A stretch of DNA of 15,434 nucleotides, from assembly GCA_003539915.1 (NCBI GenBank), contig DPNX01000008.1, positions 1 to 15,434 of the forward strand, in the 5' to 3' direction. The notes under the pieces are model-generated. The model saw only the letters and a list, made by a program, of their open reading frames with translations, was not told the origin of the DNA and ran no database searches. Source of the stretch: Patescibacteria group bacterium (GTDB taxonomy: Bacteria; Patescibacteriota; Minisyncoccia; UBA6257; UBA11618). The position numbers and the translations under genes were made by a program. The number at the start of each line of letters is the position of its first letter. Within the stretch, counting starts at the first letter, position 1. Positions 12,147 through 15,434 of this stretch are shown here, piece by piece.

Positions 12147-13214
12147 ATGATAGATATACAGAAACGTATCGACGATATTCAAAAAGAGATTCGAGAGACA
12201 CCTTATCATAAAGGTACAGAGCATCATATTGGTAGACTTCGCGCTCGTCTTGCAAAGTTAAAAGACCAGGTGTTTGAGGGTGGTAGTAGCGGAGGGAGTG
12301 GAGGCGGATTTGCAGTCAAAAAACATGGTGACGCCACTATAATATTGGTTGGATTTCCCTCTGTTGGTAAATCGACACTTCTTAACAAGCTAACGAATGC
12401 AAAATCACCTACCGCACAGTACGCATTTACAACGTTAACAGTAATTCCAGGGATGATGAATTACAAAGGTGCCGCAATTCAGATTCTAGATGTTCCGGGA
12501 ATTGTAAAAGGTGCTAGCTGTGGTCGGGGGCGGGGTCGAGAAGTACTTTCCGTTGCTCGAGGTGCTGACCTGCTTCTAATTATGGCACAAGCAGGAAAAG
12601 AAAATGACTTTTCAAAGATAGAGGATGAGATCATTGCAAATGGAGTTCGGGTTAATAGAGAAAGGCCAAAAGTAGAAATACGAAAAACAATAAAGGGAGG
12701 GGTACAAATTACTTCTACAATAAAACAAGATTTGGAGAAACAAACAATAATTGATGTTGCGAAAGAATTCAGAATTGCAAATGCTGAGGTATTACTGAAA
12801 GAGAAGCTTACAATGGATCGTTTGGTTGATAGTTTTTCAAGTAGTATTGTTTATGTCCCAGCACTTTATGTTGTAAGTAAAGCATATTTGCAGAAAAAGA
12901 AACCCTGGGTTAAAAGCGCAACTTATATTAGTGTTGAGGAAAATCAAGGGATAGAGAAACTTCGTGATGTGATTTGGAAAAAACTCGGTCTAGTTCGGGT
13001 ATACCTAAAGAAGTCCCCCAAAAGCACAGATTACAACGATCCTTTAATAATGCATGGGGACAGTACTCTAGAGGATGTTTTGGAAAAATTAGGGAGTGAT
13101 TTTGCAGAGAACAAAAAGAGTGTGAAGATTTGGGGTCCGGGAAGCCGATTCCCTGGACAAAAAGTTTCATTGTCAACAAAAGTTCAAGATGAAGTGGAAG
13201 CGCTATTTACTTAA
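12147..13214 (+). CDS. DRG-type GTPase with TGS domain (archaeal/eukaryotic-like), degenerate G4 motif
   Basis: The 355-residue protein follows the DRG/Rbg layout known from archaea and eukaryotes. It has an N-terminal basic helix hairpin (1-42), a Gly-rich linker (45-54) and a P-loop GFPSVGKST (69-77). The switch FTTLT is at 94-98, then DVPGIVKGAS (115-124) and GRGRGREVLSVARGADLLL. The inserted S5D2L-like segment (about 164-240) includes VEIRKTIKGGVQITST and VYVPALYVV. The TGS domain occupies about 281-353 (LVRVYLKKSPKSTDYNDPL to GQKVSL). DRG proteins act with translating ribosomes. Oddity: where the family has NK(I/V)D after PALYVV, this protein has SKAY (244-247), and the G5 SA is SV (262-263), so guanine recognition may be lost or changed. 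No Shine-Dalgarno precedes the ATG, and the mRNA may be leaderless. The last 8 bases overlap the converging VTT gene. Confidence 0.9.
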   Translation: MIDIQKRIDDIQKEIRETPYHKGTEHHIGRLRARLAKLKDQVFEGGSSGGSGGGFAVKKHGDATIILVGFPSVGKSTLLNKLTNAKSPTAQYAFTTLTVIPGMMNYKGAAIQILDVPGIVKGASCGRGRGREVLSVARGADLLLIMAQAGKENDFSKIEDEIIANGVRVNRERPKVEIRKTIKGGVQITSTIKQDLEKQTIIDVAKEFRIANAEVLLKEKLTMDRLVDSFSSSIVYVPALYVVSKAYLQKKKPWVKSATYISVEENQGIEKLRDVIWKKLGLVRVYLKKSPKSTDYNDPLIMHGDSTLEDVLEKLGSDFAENKKSVKIWGPGSRFPGQKVSLSTKVQDEVEALFT

Positions 13215-13860
13215 ATTTAAACCTCTTAATGAGAAAGGCTCCCAGAATAAATACGATAGATAAAATTGTCGCCATGCCAAAACTCAGAGCTGTAAATTCT
13301 ACTGGGGTGTTGACTTTTTGTGCAAAATAATACCAAAGGATTACCCCTGGAGTCATCCCTATTAGTGACACAAACATATATGAAGAAAACCTTAGCGGTG
13401 TAAGACCTACAGCGTAAGACACAATGTCGTGTACCCCACCCTGCAGAAGCCTTAAGAAGAAAAGTATGGGCAATCCGTAACTTTTAGTGAGTTTATCTAT
13501 TTGTGTCATGTGTCCATGACCGACTAGTTTTTCTACAAAACCCCTTCCCCATTGTTTTGCGATCCAAAAATTGGTGGCAAAAGAGATGACTATAGCAATC
13601 ACGGTATAAAAAATAGAAGTAGTGCCAAACGCATAATATCCTGCAAAAAGGAATGGGGTGCTACTCATCGGGGCAAAGATATAGGTAGTGAGCAATGTCA
13701 GAATCAAAAGAATGGGGCCAAACGGTCCGACATGTTCAATAAATGGCTGTATTTTTTCTGGGGGAATACTGCGACTCAGGAGATAAAAGATCACAAGAAG
13801 CACGACAGTTAGAAAAACTAAAAGATATAAACGTGTCTTTTCGCGGTGGAGTTTTAGCAT
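13207..13860 (-). CDS. TVP38/TMEM64-type membrane protein (VTT domain)
   Basis: This is a polytopic protein of 217 residues from the ATG at 13860; a GTG one codon earlier is the only other nearby start. It has about six hydrophobic segments. The VTT (formerly SNARE-associated, DedA-like) core is clear. FGPILLILTLLTTYIFAPMSSTPFLFAGYYAFG forms the first re-entrant region with its conserved Pro. WIAKQWGRGFVEKLVG follows, then FFLRLLQGGVHDIVSYAVGLTPLRF with the typical Arg and HD, and finally the IGMTPGVILWYY end. Relatives act in phospholipid scrambling or in cation and membrane homeostasis; the role here is unknown. It starts 5 nt after the stop codon of the upstream transglycosylase-like gene, so the two are an operon. 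No good Shine-Dalgarno is visible, which suits translational coupling. Its 3' end overlaps drg by 8 bases. Confidence 0.85.
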   Translation of the reverse strand: MLKLHREKTRLYLLVFLTVVLLVIFYLLSRSIPPEKIQPFIEHVGPFGPILLILTLLTTYIFAPMSSTPFLFAGYYAFGTTSIFYTVIAIVISFATNFWIAKQWGRGFVEKLVGHGHMTQIDKLTKSYGLPILFFLRLLQGGVHDIVSYAVGLTPLRFSSYMFVSLIGMTPGVILWYYFAQKVNTPVEFTALSFGMATILSIVFILGAFLIKRFKFK

Positions 13861-13865
13861 CACAA

Positions 13866-15137
13866 CTATGCAGCTAGATTACCTTTGAGAAATTCATCCC
13901 AATAATCTTCCGCGTCTCTGTAAACTCTTTTTACCTCGCTGGGGTCATCGTTCCATTTCTCAAGTGCGAAATTTATTCTTCTTGCGTCTCCGCGCATATA
14001 TCCGTACCTTTCTCCTAACTCCCCCAAATTCTCATGTCTAGCCAGAAATACCCAAGCACCGACTACTGCAGAGGCTGGGTCGAGGGGATTAAATTTTACC
14101 TCAGGATTCTTGCCAGGGTCGCGCTTTTCGTTATACTCCCTAAATAGCTGGTATACACTAAGGGCGGTCGGTGGCATAAATTGCATTCCTACTGCCCCCG
14201 ATTTCGATCCAGGTATATTTTCTGGTTTTATATTAAGACCATAATCTCTTGAGACTTCACGACACAGACTTTCTAGATCATCTCGCCCACTAGGGACCTC
14301 CTTCGGGTCTAGTTGGTCGACAGCGGGTACTTTCCCAACTTGAATAAAACTGTCTGTTTCTTCACGAACTAAAGCCGCCATACCACCGGTATTAATCATG
14401 AACAAGTCGGCTTCAAGTTGCTCAAGTACTTCCGGTTTATCTTTTAAATCGTCTCTTAAGGTTGACTTTAGTACCCGGATTATCTCTCTTGCTTTAGGAT
14501 ACGCGTCAAGGCATATTCCAAAGGCTTCTGGATGAATTCCAGCTTTTTCGGCCCATGTAACCTGCTCAAGAGGAATTAGAGACAAGTCTTTGTGTCCTTC
14601 TTTTTGTCGAAGATCATAACGCTTATTTAAAAGGGCGCGCCGGCTTTCTTCATTGGCCAACACCACAAATCCCTTATCAATTTCATTAAGCGTCAGATTT
14701 TGTTCAGCATATCTTTTTTCTAACTGCTCTCGGATTTCAGTGTTTAGAGGTGTTGCCAGTATTCTGTTAAGTTGGGTAACACGCTCCTCACTAACTGGCT
14801 TTTCAATTGGAACTGGCTTGGGTTCTTCGACTACCTTTGTTATCTCTTTCTCTCCTTTTGGGTGATAGGTAGTTGGAGTTGGAACAGGGTCAACAGTCAC
14901 AATAGGTTCTATTTTTGGAGCTTTGTCCAATTTCTCCGTGACTTCCTGATCTCGATTTCCTAGTTTCCCTACTTCCTCAGGAGCAGGGGTCTTTTTTGGT
15001 TGTTCTTGTTTTTGTAAAACTTTGCGAGAGCCAGGAATAAGGGTAAGGGCAACGAGACCAGCCACTTTAAGGAAGTTCCAGCGTGTCATTGGTTTGTCTA
15101 AAAACCCGCCTTTATTGTCTTTTCCGTCTTCTGACAT
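13866..15137 (-). CDS. Membrane-anchored lytic-transglycosylase-like protein
   Basis: The 423-residue protein has a cytoplasmic N-terminus and a hydrophobic anchor or signal at about 22-36. The segment before it, TRWNFLK, resembles a twin-arginine motif but has RW in place of RR. A Pro/Glu/Lys-rich linker (about 43-118) is typical of a wall-spanning spacer. The C-terminal half looks like the lysozyme fold of MltB/SLT-type enzymes. AALVREETDSF (254-264) holds a candidate catalytic Glu (E259 or E260), GAVGMQFMPPTALSVY (314-329) corresponds to the MltB GAMG.PQFMPSS block, and FNPLDPASAVVGAWVFLA and ALEKWNDD follow in the family order. Such enzymes cut glycan strands of peptidoglycan outside the membrane. 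It is the first gene of a pair with the VTT protein. A 43-codon AbrB-like gene lies 92 nt upstream on the same strand and may regulate it. Confidence 0.78.
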   Translation of the reverse strand: MSEDGKDNKGGFLDKPMTRWNFLKVAGLVALTLIPGSRKVLQKQEQPKKTPAPEEVGKLGNRDQEVTEKLDKAPKIEPIVTVDPVPTPTTYHPKGEKEITKVVEEPKPVPIEKPVSEERVTQLNRILATPLNTEIREQLEKRYAEQNLTLNEIDKGFVVLANEESRRALLNKRYDLRQKEGHKDLSLIPLEQVTWAEKAGIHPEAFGICLDAYPKAREIIRVLKSTLRDDLKDKPEVLEQLEADLFMINTGGMAALVREETDSFIQVGKVPAVDQLDPKEVPSGRDDLESLCREVSRDYGLNIKPENIPGSKSGAVGMQFMPPTALSVYQLFREYNEKRDPGKNPEVKFNPLDPASAVVGAWVFLARHENLGELGERYGYMRGDARRINFALEKWNDDPSEVKRVYRDAEDYWDEFLKGNLAA

Positions 15138-15229
15138 TTCAATATTAATGATACCTGAAAATTTGTCCCTGATGCCACAAAAGAAGATTTTTGGAGTTAT
15201 TTTGGCTTGTAGTCGCGGATTACGAGACG

Positions 15230-15361
15230 TTAGCGTGCCTTATCAAGTGTAATTGTAACTCTTTGTTTTTCTTTCCATCCCAAGGTGTTTGAGAAGTTTT
15301 TAGGAATAATTATAGCCTTACTATACTTACCAGCTTGAGTAATTTTTCTGACGACTTTCAC
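15230..15361 (-). CDS. Small AbrB/MazE-like DNA-binding protein
   Basis: On the minus strand a GTG at 15361 opens a 43-codon frame ending in TAA at 15232-15230. It begins MKVVRKITQAGKYSKAIIIP and continues KNFSNTLGWKEKQRVTITLD. This is the SpoVT/AbrB swapped-hairpin pattern: a short beta strand, a GKYSKAIIIPK turn like the usual GQ..IPK, a helix, LGWK, then a final strand. Proteins with this fold are dimeric transcription factors or antitoxins. A GGA 4 nt before the GTG is a weak Shine-Dalgarno. No toxin gene lies downstream; the next gene on this strand is the transglycosylase-like protein, 92 nt away, so it may be a solo regulator. The C-terminus ends right at the fold, shorter than most relatives. 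Confidence 0.7.
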   Translation of the reverse strand: MKVVRKITQAGKYSKAIIIPKNFSNTLGWKEKQRVTITLDKAR

Positions 15362-15377
15362 AATTCCAGTGTAATAT

Positions 15378-15383
15378 ATTATA
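15378..15383 (-). promoter_or_regulatory. Possible -10 element of the AbrB-like gene
   Basis: On the minus strand a consensus TATAAT lies 16 nt before the GTG start. No convincing -35 is seen at the usual distance, and no extended -10 TG is present. Confidence 0.3.
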
Positions 15384-15434
15384 TTTTGATAGTTCGTCTA
15401 TAAAACGTTCTTCGCACGTTCGTCGTACGTACGC

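Noticed and set aside
15400..15434. CG-rich motif run with repeated ACGTTC and GTACGTAC near the window end
   Set aside because: Short and imperfect, cut by the window edge; nothing ties it to a known repeat or site.

Overview
The window looks like a piece of a low-GC genome from the Candidate Phyla Radiation (Patescibacteria, probably Parcubacteria-like); this is an inference. The reasons are a very short IF-2 without the usual N-terminal extension, a short valyl-tRNA synthetase without the C-terminal coiled coil, tightly packed core genes with small overlaps, scattered single tRNA genes, a 3D-domain cell-wall protein, a PrsW-like protease and a TVP38-type membrane protein. Fifteen protein genes and seven tRNA genes can be supported. 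No rRNA, CRISPR array or insertion sequence was seen.

Layout. 1-2170: tRNA-Ser on the minus strand, then a plus-strand unit infB-rbfA-tRNA-Cys-tRNA-Leu closed by a terminator. 2170-3440: a Mu Gam-like DNA-end-binding protein and a 3D-domain cell-wall protein, each with its own promoter; the 3D gene lies between two terminator-like hairpins. 3438-7263: minus-strand cluster tsaD-valS-prsW. 7337-8020: dcd (dCTP deaminase/dUTPase family) with a strong promoter, Shine-Dalgarno sequence and terminator. 8060-8484 has no protein gene. It holds an exact DnaA-box 9-mer and a complete transcription unit (promoter, about 295 nt of hairpin-rich sequence, strong terminator) that I read as an unidentified structured non-coding RNA, followed by the terminator of tRNA-Glu.

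8485-12119: tRNA-Glu, a DoxX-family membrane protein, recG behind a tRNA-Lys, an unrecognised coiled-coil gene broken by one in-frame amber codon, then tRNA-Arg and a second tRNA-Lys. 12120-15434: an archaeal/eukaryotic-type DRG GTPase whose guanine-specificity motifs look degenerate, and on the opposite strand a pair made of a lytic-transglycosylase-like anchored protein and a VTT/TVP38 membrane protein, preceded by a 43-residue AbrB-like DNA-binding protein. 15384-15434 holds nothing I can identify.

How the genes relate. Much of the window is translation machinery: initiation factor, ribosome maturation factor, valyl-tRNA synthetase, t6A synthesis and tRNAs. The rest concerns DNA maintenance and nucleotides (RecG, Gam-like, Dcd) and the envelope (3D protein, PrsW, DoxX, VTT, transglycosylase). 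Two kinds of translation start are visible. infB, tsaD, recG and drg have a -10-like hexamer only about 8-12 nt before the start codon and no convincing Shine-Dalgarno sequence, which suggests leaderless mRNAs. gam, dcd and the interrupted coiled-coil gene have clear Shine-Dalgarno leaders. The best candidates for something undescribed are the ncRNA at 8149-8444, the amber-interrupted gene at 11375-11848 and the DRG GTPase.
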